A DNA stretch of 36,007 nucleotides from Deltaproteobacteria bacterium (GTDB lineage Bacteria > Myxococcota > JACRCW01 > JAFGSX01). The number at the start of each line of letters is the position of its first letter. Position 1 is the first letter of the stretch. Of this stretch, positions 23,103 through 30,334 are shown piece by piece. The position numbers and the translations under genes were made by a program. The stretch covers positions 1 through 36,007 of the forward strand of contig JAFGSX010000006.1 in assembly GCA_016934455.1 (NCBI GenBank), given 5' to 3'. The notes under the pieces are model-generated. The model was not told the DNA's origin. It was given only the letters and a program-made list of their open reading frames with translations, and made no database searches.

Positions 23103-24026
23103 ATGAGGAAGCTGTTCGGATTGTTGAGCACGCTGGCGCTACTGGCGTTGCCGCTGGTGGCCGTGGCACAGGACGCAGGGGAGCCTGACGCCACCACGAC
23201 CGACGCCGCCACCCCTGACACCGCCGTCCCTGACGCCGCCACGCCCGACACCTATGTGCCGCCGCAAGATGGTGGCACCGGTGTCGACGCTGGCTTTGGC
23301 GGGCCGTGCGGCACCATCGACATTCTGGGCGAGTGCCGCGGTACCCTGCTGGTGTACTGCTATGACAGCGAGCTCACCGGCGGCGACTGCGACGAATACA
23401 GCTCCCAAGTCGGTAACAATGTTGTTTGCGCTATGGTCGACTGCGACACCAGCGTCGAGGACTGCTATGGTTATGGCTGCGTCTCGGTCACCGGCGGCTA
23501 TTGCGATGGCCAGTACATCCTGTGCGGTACGCCCGAGGGCTGTCTGAATCTCGGCTCCCAGGGCGGCACCTGCGGCGCCACGTCCTCTTGCGACGACTCG
23601 TATACCTCCACCTGCACCGGCAATGTGCTGGGGTTCTGCGTGCTCGGCGCCGTGTGGACCATGGACTGCAGCGAGGGCGGCACCCAGCCCTATGTCTGCG
23701 CTCCCGACAGCACGGGCGAGAATGGCTGTCTCGGCACGGCCGGCGGCACCTGCGATCTGACGCACGATCCACCGTGGGAGTGCGCCACTGGCTTCCGCTG
23801 CAACAGCAACACCGGCCAGGGCACCTGCGTTGCGGCATCGGCCGATGCTGGCCGGCGCGACACCGGCACCCGCCGCGACACCGGCACCAGCAGCGGCAGC
23901 GACGCGGCCACCGGTGACGGCGGCGATGATGATGGCGGTTGCGGCTGCAGCGGCGTCAACGCCGGTGCTTCGGCGCTCGCGATCGTGGTGGCCATGATCG
24001 GGATGGCGCTCATCCGCCGCCGCTAG
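23103..24026 (+). CDS. Cys-rich Asp-pentad surface protein with MYXO-CTERM anchor (paralog 1)
   Basis: 307 residues. The ATG at 23103 lies 6 nt after GGAGG; the in-frame ATG at 23097 touches the ribosome site. A signal peptide (about 1-20, VAVAQ) is followed by five Asp-x4 pentads. The middle contains about 20 Cys, including two copies of C-x-G-x5-C-x8-D-C (LGECRG..., TSTCTG...). A four-Cys module precedes a Gly/Asp/Thr linker (RRDTGT twice). The end is GGCGCSG, a hydrophobic helix and IRRR, the MYXO-CTERM sorting signal of Myxococcota. No enzyme motif. Probably a disulphide-rich surface protein. It is 140 bp from a paralog with the same architecture and ends at a strong terminator. Confidence 0.85.
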   Translation: MRKLFGLLSTLALLALPLVAVAQDAGEPDATTTDAATPDTAVPDAATPDTYVPPQDGGTGVDAGFGGPCGTIDILGECRGTLLVYCYDSELTGGDCDEYSSQVGNNVVCAMVDCDTSVEDCYGYGCVSVTGGYCDGQYILCGTPEGCLNLGSQGGTCGATSSCDDSYTSTCTGNVLGFCVLGAVWTMDCSEGGTQPYVCAPDSTGENGCLGTAGGTCDLTHDPPWECATGFRCNSNTGQGTCVAASADAGRRDTGTRRDTGTSSGSDAATGDGGDDDGGCGCSGVNAGASALAIVVAMIGMALIRRR

Positions 24027-24059
24027 ACAGCGGCGCGCTTCGACCTGAGTTGACACCGA

Positions 24060-24088
24060 GGGCCCCTGGAGACAGGGGCCCTTTTTTT
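24060..24088 (+). terminator. intrinsic terminator
   Basis: GGGCCCCTG-GAGA-CAGGGGCCC, a perfect 9-bp stem with a GNRA loop, followed by seven T (24082-24088). It separates the two paralogs into distinct transcripts. Confidence 0.92.
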
Positions 24089-24126
24089 GTGTGCCCGCGG
24101 CGCGCACGCCGGCGTTGCGTTTGCCG

Positions 24127-24143
24127 TTGCTCAATGCTAGCAA
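24127..24143. repeat. short inverted repeat upstream of paralog 2
   Basis: TTGCT (24127-24131) and AGCAA (24139-24143), 24 nt before the start at 24167. It overlaps a weak TTGCGT-N17-TAGCAA promoter candidate, so it could be an operator; evidence is slight. Confidence 0.25.
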
Positions 24144-24166
24144 GAGCCCACATGTGGAGGATGCAG

Positions 24167-25096
24167 ATGAAAAGGGCGATCTTTGCGATCGGGGCGGCTG
24201 GCCTGCTGTGGGTGCCGCTGTCAGTGCTGGCGCAGGATGGCGGCGAGCCCGATACCGGCGTCCAGCCGGATGCTGCGGCGGCCGACTCGACGGTGCCCGA
24301 TGCGGCGGAGGTCGATGCGACGGTGCTCGACTCGGCCGTTTCCGATTCGGCCGTGACCGACTCGGCGGCGACCGATGCCCCGGTGCCCGATTCGGCAGCG
24401 CCCGATTCGACAGTGGCCGATGCTGCGGTGGGTTGCGGCACGGTCACCTACATCGGCCAATGCCAAGGCGACAGCGTGCAGTATTGCCTGGGTGGGCAAC
24501 TGCGCGTCGTCGATTGCGTGGACCGCTACGGCGCTGACGCGACCTGCGGTCTGCTCGACTGCACCGACGCCAACGATCCCGATTGCCAGGGCTACTGGTG
24601 CGTTCCCACTTCCGGCTCGTCGTGCACGGGGGCGCTGACGGCTTGCGACGTGGGCGCCGTCGAGGGGTGCCTGGGCGGTGTCTGCGCCACGTCGCAGACC
24701 TGCGATCCAGATTCTTTTCTGCCCGCCTGCGCGGGCACCGTGATCACGAGCTGCGGCTACACCGTCAACAACCGCGACTGCGCGGAGGGCGGCAGGCCGT
24801 ACGTCTGCGGTCCGGCCAGCGGTGGAGGCAATGCCTGCCTGGGCCTGGCGGGCGCCGCCTGCGACGTGGCCCAGGGTCTCGGGTGCCAGTCGCCGCTGAG
24901 CTGCATCAGGGGCGTGTGCGGCACCGAGCAGCCCGACGCCGGCCAGCAGCCTCTGGACGCGGGCCCGGTGCCCGATGCCGGCACGGGCGGCGAGGACGAC
25001 GGTACCTGCGGGTGCCGGGCGGCGTCGGCAGGACCGGCGGCGCTGGCGCTGCTCGCGCTGTGCGGCGTGGCGCTGTTCCGGCACCGTCGGAGGTAG
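24167..25096 (+). CDS. Cys-rich Asp-pentad surface protein with MYXO-CTERM anchor (paralog 2)
   Basis: 309 residues from the ATG 6 nt after GGAGG; the start region matches paralog 1 at 14 of 15 bases. A signal peptide (ending SVLAQ) is followed by eleven unbroken Asp-x4 pentads (DAAAA, DSTVP, DAAEV...). Two motifs C-x-G-x5-C-x(7-8)-D-C (IGQCQG..., LPACAG...) and a four-Cys module (CDVAQGLGC...C...C) align with paralog 1, as do GGxPYVCxP and NxCLGxAG. The C-terminus is GTCGCRA, hydrophobic helix, HRRR. Function unknown; extracellular and surface-anchored by inference. The pair arose by tandem duplication, but the pentad tract has about doubled here. Confidence 0.85.
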   Translation: MKRAIFAIGAAGLLWVPLSVLAQDGGEPDTGVQPDAAAADSTVPDAAEVDATVLDSAVSDSAVTDSAATDAPVPDSAAPDSTVADAAVGCGTVTYIGQCQGDSVQYCLGGQLRVVDCVDRYGADATCGLLDCTDANDPDCQGYWCVPTSGSSCTGALTACDVGAVEGCLGGVCATSQTCDPDSFLPACAGTVITSCGYTVNNRDCAEGGRPYVCGPASGGGNACLGLAGAACDVAQGLGCQSPLSCIRGVCGTEQPDAGQQPLDAGPVPDAGTGGEDDGTCGCRAASAGPAALALLALCGVALFRHRRR

Positions 25097-25122
25097 GCGC
25101 CCGCGCTGCGGCGCTTTCTCCG

Positions 25123-25151
25123 TTGACAGCGCGCCGCCCGTTCTCTAGAAA
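25123..25151 (+). promoter_or_regulatory. tRNA promoter
   Basis: Consensus TTGACA (25123-25128), 17 nt, TAGAAA (25146-25151), 17 nt before the tRNA. The best -35 in the window. Confidence 0.75.
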
Positions 25152-25168
25152 TGCCCGGTCCTGATCGT

Positions 25169-25244
25169 GGCCCCATCGTCTAGCGGTCTAGGACGGCGGC
25201 CTCTCACGCCGCAGACCGGAGTTCGAGTCTCCGTGGGGTCACCA
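25169..25244 (+). tRNA. trnE: tRNA-Glu (anticodon CUC)
   Basis: 76 nt. The acceptor stem GGCCCCA pairs with TGGGGTC, with CCA encoded at 25242-25244. The anticodon stem GCGGC/GCCGC holds loop CTCTCAC, anticodon CTC, which reads GAG. The T-arm GTTCGAGTC is typical. It has its own promoter and terminator. No integrase or att duplication is visible nearby. Confidence 0.95.
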
Positions 25245-25245
25245 G

Positions 25246-25284
25246 AGCCCGGCAGTTGCTCGCGCAACCGCCGGGCTTTTTTTT
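25246..25284 (+). terminator. intrinsic terminator of tRNA-Glu
   Basis: AGCCCGGC (25246-25253) pairs with GCCGGGCT (25270-25277), with an inner GTTGC/GCAAC stem and TCGC loop, then eight T (25277-25284). It starts 2 nt after the CCA. Confidence 0.9.
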
Positions 25285-25287
25285 ACT

Positions 25288-25371
25288 GGGGCGGCGCTGC
25301 GCCCGCCCCCCGTCGAGGGTGAACCTCGCCGGGGCCCCCCACCCGGCTCGCGCCGCCGTGCGGCGCGGCCA
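25288..25371 (+). repeat. structured repeat module, copy 1
   Basis: Three hairpins in a row: GGGGCGG/CCGCCCC (25288-25309), CGAGG-GTGAA-CCTCG (25314-25328), and GCGCCGC-CGT-GCGGCGC (25350-25366). The last is part of an exact 37-bp repeat (25335-25371). Confidence 0.65.
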
Positions 25372-25412
25372 CGCGATGCGCCGAGCTGATCCGAATGACG
25401 CCAAGGCTACCG

Positions 25413-25453
25413 GCAGAGAACAGGGAGGCCCTGCGGCCTCCGGTTTCTTCTGC
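25413..25453 (+). repeat. hairpin between the two repeat modules
   Basis: GGAGGCC-CTGC-GGCCTCC (25424-25441) is a 7-bp stem. The flanks GCAGA (25413-25417) and TCTGC (25449-25453) can pair around it. No coding potential; downstream of the PEP-utilising gene. Confidence 0.5.
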
Positions 25454-25566
25454 GGGGGCGTCGGCCGCCCCCGCCCCGTCGGGAGTGAATCCCGCCGGGG
25501 CCCCACCCCGGCAGCAACGCACGACGGGTCCCCCCACCCGGCTCGCGCCGCCGTGCGGCGCGGCCA
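25452..25566 (+). repeat. structured repeat module, copy 2
   Basis: GCGGGGGCG/CGCCCCCGC (25452-25474), CGGGA-GTGAA-TCCCG (25480-25494), and an exact copy (25530-25566) of the 37-bp repeat with its GCGCCGC/GCGGCGC hairpin. The middle hairpin differs from copy 1 only by paired changes. Confidence 0.65.
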
Positions 25567-25573
25567 GTTCGTA

Positions 25574-28048
25574 TTACTCCGAGAGCACCTCGACCACACC
25601 GGTGTCGCCGTTCACGCTCAGGGTGGCGCCGTCCGGCAGGCGGGCGAGCGCGCCGTGGCAGCCGACCACCGCCGGGATGCCGAGCTCGCGCGCCATGGCC
25701 GCGGCGTGGCAACCGTATTCGCCAAAATCGGTGACCACGGCCGCCGCGGTGGCGAGCAGCGGCGCCCAGCCCGGCGTCACGGAGCAGGCGACCAGCACCT
25801 CGCCGGCGGCGAACGGATCGCGGTCGGGATCGCGAACGATGCGGCCGCGGCCGACCGCGCTGCCGGCCGAAGCGGCAAAGCCGGTCAGCCGCCGCTCGGA
25901 GGACGGGGGCGATCCCGCTGCGTCTAGGGCGCCGTCCGAGCGCACGGTGTCAGGCGGAGCGCTCTCGGCGTCGAGCAACAGCGCGCGCCGGCGCGATTCG
26001 ATCAGCCTGGCGATCGCCTGCAGATCGCTGCGCAGCGCCAGCAACAGGTCCTCGGCCTCCTCGATCTCGAGCAGATCCAGCGCGCGGGCGTCGGCGATCA
26101 GGCTCCGTTGTTGCAGCCTCCGACCGATCTCGAGCAGCAGCACCCGCAGTCGATGCAGGCAGGCGGCAAAGGCATTGCCGGGGACCGCGCGCAGCGCTGC
26201 CACCGAGGTCAGGTAGCGCAGCGCCGCGCACAGCGGCCGGCCGAACACGGGCAGGTGTGCTGCCGACTCGGGGCGGGCCAGCCCGGAGACGCTGGCGCGA
26301 TCTTCCAGTGCGGCCCGCAACGGTAGAAGAGCTGGTGCGCCGCGGCCGAGCAAAGACCGCAGGGCGCGCAGCAGCGGTGTCGGATCCTCACTCCAGCGCG
26401 GGCTGCTCACGCCGAGCTCGCCCGCGCCGCGGTGGCCGTGGCTGTCGAGCAGGGCGAGCCAGCGCGAGCGCGCCACCAGGCCCGCGCCTTCCAGCAGCCG
26501 GGACTGGTTCCAGAAGCCGGCGTCGTCCGAAATCTCGGCGATGCCGACGGCCGCCAGGTCGGCCGCGATCGCCCGCAGCGCCACCGCCACCTCGGCCGCC
26601 GGCCCTGGCTGGAGCTGCGCCGCCACCTCGTCGAAGCTGCGCCGCGCCAGCCGCGGCCAGAGCGCGCGGCACAGGTAGAGCGCCCACACCGAGAGAAACT
26701 CGTGCGCCAGTCCGCGCTGCAGGCAGTCGCGGCTCTGCGCCAGCGCCGCGCCGAGATCGGCGATCAGCTCCTGGTCGTTGCGGCCGGCGAGCGGCTCGCC
26801 CGCGGCACAAAGCTGGGCGGTGGCAACAGCGCGATAGCCCTGCGCGGTGGCGTGCGCGGCCAGCCCGGCGAGCGTGCGCCGGACCAGCCGCCAGAAGCCC
26901 AGCAGGCTGTGGCCAAAGGCCCAGACCCGGCGCGGGCCGGTCAGCGGCGGCGGCTCGACCTGCTGGCGATCGAGCAGCCGCGCCAGCTCGGCCCCGGCGC
27001 CGGGGTCGAGCCAGCGCGCGATCGCCAGCAGCAGCGCGCCCATCGGCGTCGCGCGCAGGCGGTTGACGCACCAGTAGATGCGTCCCGAGATGCGGTCGAC
27101 CGGCAACATGCGGCGCTGGCGCGTGGCGCGGCCGGGCAGGCCGGTCAGCGTCTCGAGCACGATCGGCAAAAAGGCGTCGCGCCAGATGCTGAAGGTGAGC
27201 GGCGTCATCGGCCGCTGCAGGTTCTCGCGCAGCGCGAAGTTGGACCAGACCTCGAGCCCCGCGGCCTGCGCGCCGAGGCGCGTCAGCACGCTGCGGTCGT
27301 CGCGCTGCGGCGCCAGCCTGGTGAGCCAGAGCCGGGGGCCGCTCCACAGCCAGTCGATCGCGGCCGGCGTGCCCAGCAACTGCTCCGCAGCGTCCGCCAG
27401 CCGGACGATCGCCTCGAGCTGCGCCGGCGTCAGCAGCGCCGGCCCGGCCGGCGGCCACTCGCCGAAGCCGTCGCCGCGCACCGGTATCCGCTGGATGGCG
27501 GCCGGCCGCGCCGGGTCGAGCGCCTCGATCAGGTAGACCCGATCGGCCACGCCCAGCGGCGTGCACGGGCGGGCGTGCCCGATCAGCGCGGGCTCGAGCG
27601 CGTCGGCGATCAGGATGGCGCTGCCCACCGCCTCGGGATCCGCGGCCATCTCCTGCTGCGCGCCGAGCATGGCGCGCACGACCTCGGTCAGCTCGCGCGG
27701 GCCGACGGCCCGGCGCGGGCCGCGCGCCGCGCGCGCCGACCAGTCGCGGGGCGGGACGCTGGCCGGCGTCGAGAGCCGCACCGCCAGCGGCTTGAAGCAG
27801 CGGCCCCAGCGTTCGAGCGCGTGCGCGATGGCCGGCGGCAGGGGCGGCGCACCGTCGTCGCCGCGCCGCAGGCCCGGCGCCGGAATCCGCACGCAGTGGG
27901 CGCGCTGGACCGGCAGGCCGGCCCGCCGCGCGCGGGCCAGCCAGGCAGCCTTGGCGCCGACCTGTCCGCTGTCGCAGGCCGCGCGGTCGTCGAGCGAGAG
28001 CAGCAGCGCGGTCCCGTCGGCGCCTGGCGGCAGCGGTTGCATGCTCAT
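25574..28048 (-). CDS. PEP-utilising enzyme, rifampin phosphotransferase-like, with degenerate N-domain
   Basis: 824 residues, near the length of Rph and PEP synthase. The C-terminal swivelling domain is intact: TDFGEYGCHAAAMARELGIPAVVG, catalytic H781. The middle has the Rph/PPS signatures WSNFALRENLQRPMTPLTFSIW and HGHRGAGELGVSSPRW. The N-terminal ATP-grasp is recognisable by order (AVRLSTP for AVRSSA, AAIDWLWSGPRLWLTRL for DiEW...lQaRP) but lacks the usual R-S-S, GLGE and Q-x-R catalytic residues. So the protein may not bind ATP, or may work with a partner. The real substrate is unknown. It starts 13 nt after the CDF exporter stop. Structured repeats lie directly downstream. Confidence 0.8.
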   Translation of the reverse strand: MSMQPLPPGADGTALLLSLDDRAACDSGQVGAKAAWLARARRAGLPVQRAHCVRIPAPGLRRGDDGAPPLPPAIAHALERWGRCFKPLAVRLSTPASVPPRDWSARAARGPRRAVGPRELTEVVRAMLGAQQEMAADPEAVGSAILIADALEPALIGHARPCTPLGVADRVYLIEALDPARPAAIQRIPVRGDGFGEWPPAGPALLTPAQLEAIVRLADAAEQLLGTPAAIDWLWSGPRLWLTRLAPQRDDRSVLTRLGAQAAGLEVWSNFALRENLQRPMTPLTFSIWRDAFLPIVLETLTGLPGRATRQRRMLPVDRISGRIYWCVNRLRATPMGALLLAIARWLDPGAGAELARLLDRQQVEPPPLTGPRRVWAFGHSLLGFWRLVRRTLAGLAAHATAQGYRAVATAQLCAAGEPLAGRNDQELIADLGAALAQSRDCLQRGLAHEFLSVWALYLCRALWPRLARRSFDEVAAQLQPGPAAEVAVALRAIAADLAAVGIAEISDDAGFWNQSRLLEGAGLVARSRWLALLDSHGHRGAGELGVSSPRWSEDPTPLLRALRSLLGRGAPALLPLRAALEDRASVSGLARPESAAHLPVFGRPLCAALRYLTSVAALRAVPGNAFAACLHRLRVLLLEIGRRLQQRSLIADARALDLLEIEEAEDLLLALRSDLQAIARLIESRRRALLLDAESAPPDTVRSDGALDAAGSPPSSERRLTGFAASAGSAVGRGRIVRDPDRDPFAAGEVLVACSVTPGWAPLLATAAAVVTDFGEYGCHAAAMARELGIPAVVGCHGALARLPDGATLSVNGDTGVVEVLSE

Positions 28049-28061
28049 CGCCGATCCCCGA

Positions 28062-29030
28062 TCACGCCTTGCCGGGCGCCTTGCCGGCTGCGCCGTCCGC
28101 CAGCCAGGTGCTGCAGCCGCAGGCGTCGCCGAGGTGGCACTCGGCCTCGACCTGCAGGGTGACGTGGCCGAGCCCGAACTGATCGCGCAGCAACTGCGCC
28201 AGCCGGCCGCGCAGTTGCTCGCGGCCGGCCGCGTCGAGACCGCCGGCGGCGACGACGTGGGCGCTGAGCGCGTTGTCGCCGGTGGTCAGCGACCAGACGT
28301 GCAGATCCCCGATCCGCTGCACCCCGTCCTCCTGCTGCAGCGCCCGCAGCAGCAGGTCGCCGTCGATCTCGCGCGGCGTGCCCTCGAGCAGCACGTGGCT
28401 GGCCTCGAGCACCAGGCGGCCACCGCCGTAGAAGATCAGGGCCGCGATCGCCAGGCTGATCGCCGGGTCGATCCAGTAGCGCCCGCTGTACGCCATCAGC
28501 AGCCCGGCGCCGATCACGCCGACCGACTGCGCCACGTCGGTCAGCGCGTGCAGGTAGGCGCCGCGCACGTTGAGGCTGCCGCGCTGCGCGCGCCGCAGGA
28601 TCAGGGCCACCGCGAGCTGCGCCAGCATCCCGACGGTCGCGATGGCCACCATCGCCAGGCTGGCGACCTCGGGAGGCCTAAAAAAGCGGCGCAGCGCCTC
28701 GATCGAGATCAAAGCCGCTATCAGCCACAGGGTCACGCCGTTGAACAGCGCGGCCAGGATCTCGGCCCGCTTGTAGCCGTAGCTGCGCCGCGCGTCCGAC
28801 GGCCGGCCGCCGAACCACTGCGCGATCAGAGCCAGCGCGATGGCGCCGACGTCGGTCAGCAGATGCCCGGCGTCCGACACCAGCGCCAGGCTCCTCGTCC
28901 ACAGGCCGCCGCCGAACTCGACGCCGAAGAACAGCGCCAGCACGATCAGCGCACCCCACAGCGCGCCGCGCTGACTGTGGCGCAGGGCGGCGCGATGCTG
29001 CTGCTCGTGCTGGTGCTCGTCGCCCGGCAT
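28062..29030 (-). CDS. cation diffusion facilitator (CzcD/ZnT-type metal exporter)
   Basis: 322 residues from the ATG at 29028-29030, with GGAGCGG just upstream; an extra upstream ATG at 29093 lacks a ribosome site. A His-rich N-terminus (HQHEQQH) is followed by six membrane segments. SDAGHLLTD in TM2 and YLHALTD in TM5 give the paired H-x3-D metal site of the Zn2+/H+ antiporters. The cytosolic C-terminal domain ends in ECHLGDACGC, a likely metal-binding Cys cluster. It should export Zn2+, perhaps Co2+ or Cd2+. First gene of a leftward pair with the PEP-utilising protein. Promoter TTGGCC-N16-TACAAT lies just upstream. Confidence 0.92.
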   Translation of the reverse strand: MPGDEHQHEQQHRAALRHSQRGALWGALIVLALFFGVEFGGGLWTRSLALVSDAGHLLTDVGAIALALIAQWFGGRPSDARRSYGYKRAEILAALFNGVTLWLIAALISIEALRRFFRPPEVASLAMVAIATVGMLAQLAVALILRRAQRGSLNVRGAYLHALTDVAQSVGVIGAGLLMAYSGRYWIDPAISLAIAALIFYGGGRLVLEASHVLLEGTPREIDGDLLLRALQQEDGVQRIGDLHVWSLTTGDNALSAHVVAAGGLDAAGREQLRGRLAQLLRDQFGLGHVTLQVEAECHLGDACGCSTWLADGAAGKAPGKA

Positions 29031-29058
29031 GGGGCCGCTCCGCGTGGATCGGGCTCTG

Positions 29059-29086
29059 ATTGTAACGACAATGCGGGCCAGGCCAA
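29059..29086 (-). promoter_or_regulatory. promoter of the CDF gene
   Basis: Minus strand TTGGCC (29081-29086), 16 nt, TACAAT (29059-29064), about 28 nt before the ATG at 29030. Confidence 0.5.
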
Positions 29087-29112
29087 GCGCCATTCGCGCC
29101 GCGCGCCGCGCG

Positions 29113-29141
29113 TTGCCAGACCGGCCGGCACTCGCTATGGT
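29113..29141 (+). promoter_or_regulatory. promoter of the Ig-like protein (leaderless candidate)
   Basis: TTGCCA (29113-29118), 17 nt, TATGGT (29136-29141), 8 nt before the ATG at 29150, no Shine-Dalgarno. Confidence 0.5.
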
Positions 29142-29149
29142 CGCTGCGC

Positions 29150-30334
29150 ATGTGGATCTGGTCGCCGCTCGCGCTGGCCCTGACGCAGACGCCGACCGCG
29201 CTGACGCTCACCGTGGCGCCGGGCGCCGACGTCGACTACTCGGACGCGCTGCTCGCCGGCGTCGTGCTCACGGCCGACGGCGCAGGCCTGGCCGGCCAGC
29301 GCGTCGATTTTTTCGTCAGCAACGGCGAGCACGGCATCTCCTACACCCCGGGCTCGCTGCTCGCCACCGGCAGCGACGGCCGCGCCGGGCCGCTGCGCAT
29401 CCGCTTCGTCGACGGCGCCTACGGCGTCGATCACCTCTACGCCGCCGACCCGGACGGGGTTGCCTACCAGCTCGTCGCGAGCTACGGCGGCGACGCCAGC
29501 CACGCCACCTCGCACGTCGGCGTCGAGCTGCGGCTGCACCGCGAGCCGGTGGTGGTACAGCTCTTGCCGGAGCACGCGGCCGCGCTCGGCGATCTGCTCC
29601 AGATCTTCGCCACGCTGCTCGACGAGAACGGTGACGCCGAGGAGAGCGGCAGCGGCACCACCGGCCGGGTCGCCAAGCGCATCGCCGGTGCCTCCATCTA
29701 CTTCTACTGCGACCTCAACGGCGACGACGACTGGGGCGATCCGGACGAAGAGCTCGGCATGGCGACGACCAACGGCGACGGCGTGGCGGTGTTGGCATTC
29801 GACACCACGCCGGTCGGCGGGCTGCCCCGCGCCGGGTTGCACGTCGGCGCGCTGCGCGCCGAGTTCGCCGGCGACGATCGCTACAAGCACGCCGCCGGCG
29901 TCGGCGATCTGCGGCTCGAGGCGGCCGCGGTGGCGGCCGAGCGCACGCGGCTCACCGCCGCCCCGCCCGGAGCGCCCGCCGACGGCTACAGCCGGGTGGC
30001 GCTCGAGGCGACGCTGGTCGACCGCTTCGGAAACGCGCTCGGGCCGGACGACGAGGCGCACGCTGTGTTCTTCACGGCCAGCGCCGGCACCCTGCTCGAG
30101 AGCGTGCAGCGCGACCCGGCGACCGGACGCTACCGGCAGGAGCTGGAGGCGCCGGTCGCGGCCGCCACCGCCGCGGTCGGGGTCAGCGTCGACGGCGTGG
30201 CCGGGCCCGGCATCGAGGTCGCGTTTGCGGCGGGCGCTTGCGGCTGCCGGGGCGCGGCGCCGCCGGCGGGCGCGTTGCCGGCGGCGATCGCTTTGCTGCT
30301 GGCGGCGGTCCGGCGCCGACGGGATCCGGCATGA
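29150..30334 (+). CDS. Ig-like (Big_1-type) surface protein with MYXO-CTERM anchor
   Basis: 394 residues. A short N-terminal signal (MWIWSPLALALTQ) precedes three beta-sandwich repeats. LAGQRVDFFVS with GSDGRAG is near 45-80, a middle domain has YFYCDLNGDDDWGDPDEELG, a possible Ca-binding insert, and ADGYSRVALEATLVDRFGNAL near 280 is typical of invasin/intimin Big_1 domains. The C-terminus is GACGCRGAAPP, hydrophobic helix, RRRRDPA, a MYXO-CTERM tail. Likely an adhesin or structural surface protein. Its TGA overlaps the next ATG (ATGA at 30331-30334), so it is coupled to the DUF6178 gene. Confidence 0.82.
   Translation: MWIWSPLALALTQTPTALTLTVAPGADVDYSDALLAGVVLTADGAGLAGQRVDFFVSNGEHGISYTPGSLLATGSDGRAGPLRIRFVDGAYGVDHLYAADPDGVAYQLVASYGGDASHATSHVGVELRLHREPVVVQLLPEHAAALGDLLQIFATLLDENGDAEESGSGTTGRVAKRIAGASIYFYCDLNGDDDWGDPDEELGMATTNGDGVAVLAFDTTPVGGLPRAGLHVGALRAEFAGDDRYKHAAGVGDLRLEAAAVAAERTRLTAAPPGAPADGYSRVALEATLVDRFGNALGPDDEAHAVFFTASAGTLLESVQRDPATGRYRQELEAPVAAATAAVGVSVDGVAGPGIEVAFAAGACGCRGAAPPAGALPAAIALLLAAVRRRRDPA

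Noticed and set aside
25335-25566. CRISPR array or att sites from the 37-bp direct repeat beside a tRNA
   Set aside because: Only two copies, 195 bp apart, with structured rather than spacer-like sequence between, no cas genes, no integrase, and neither copy matches the tRNA 3' end.
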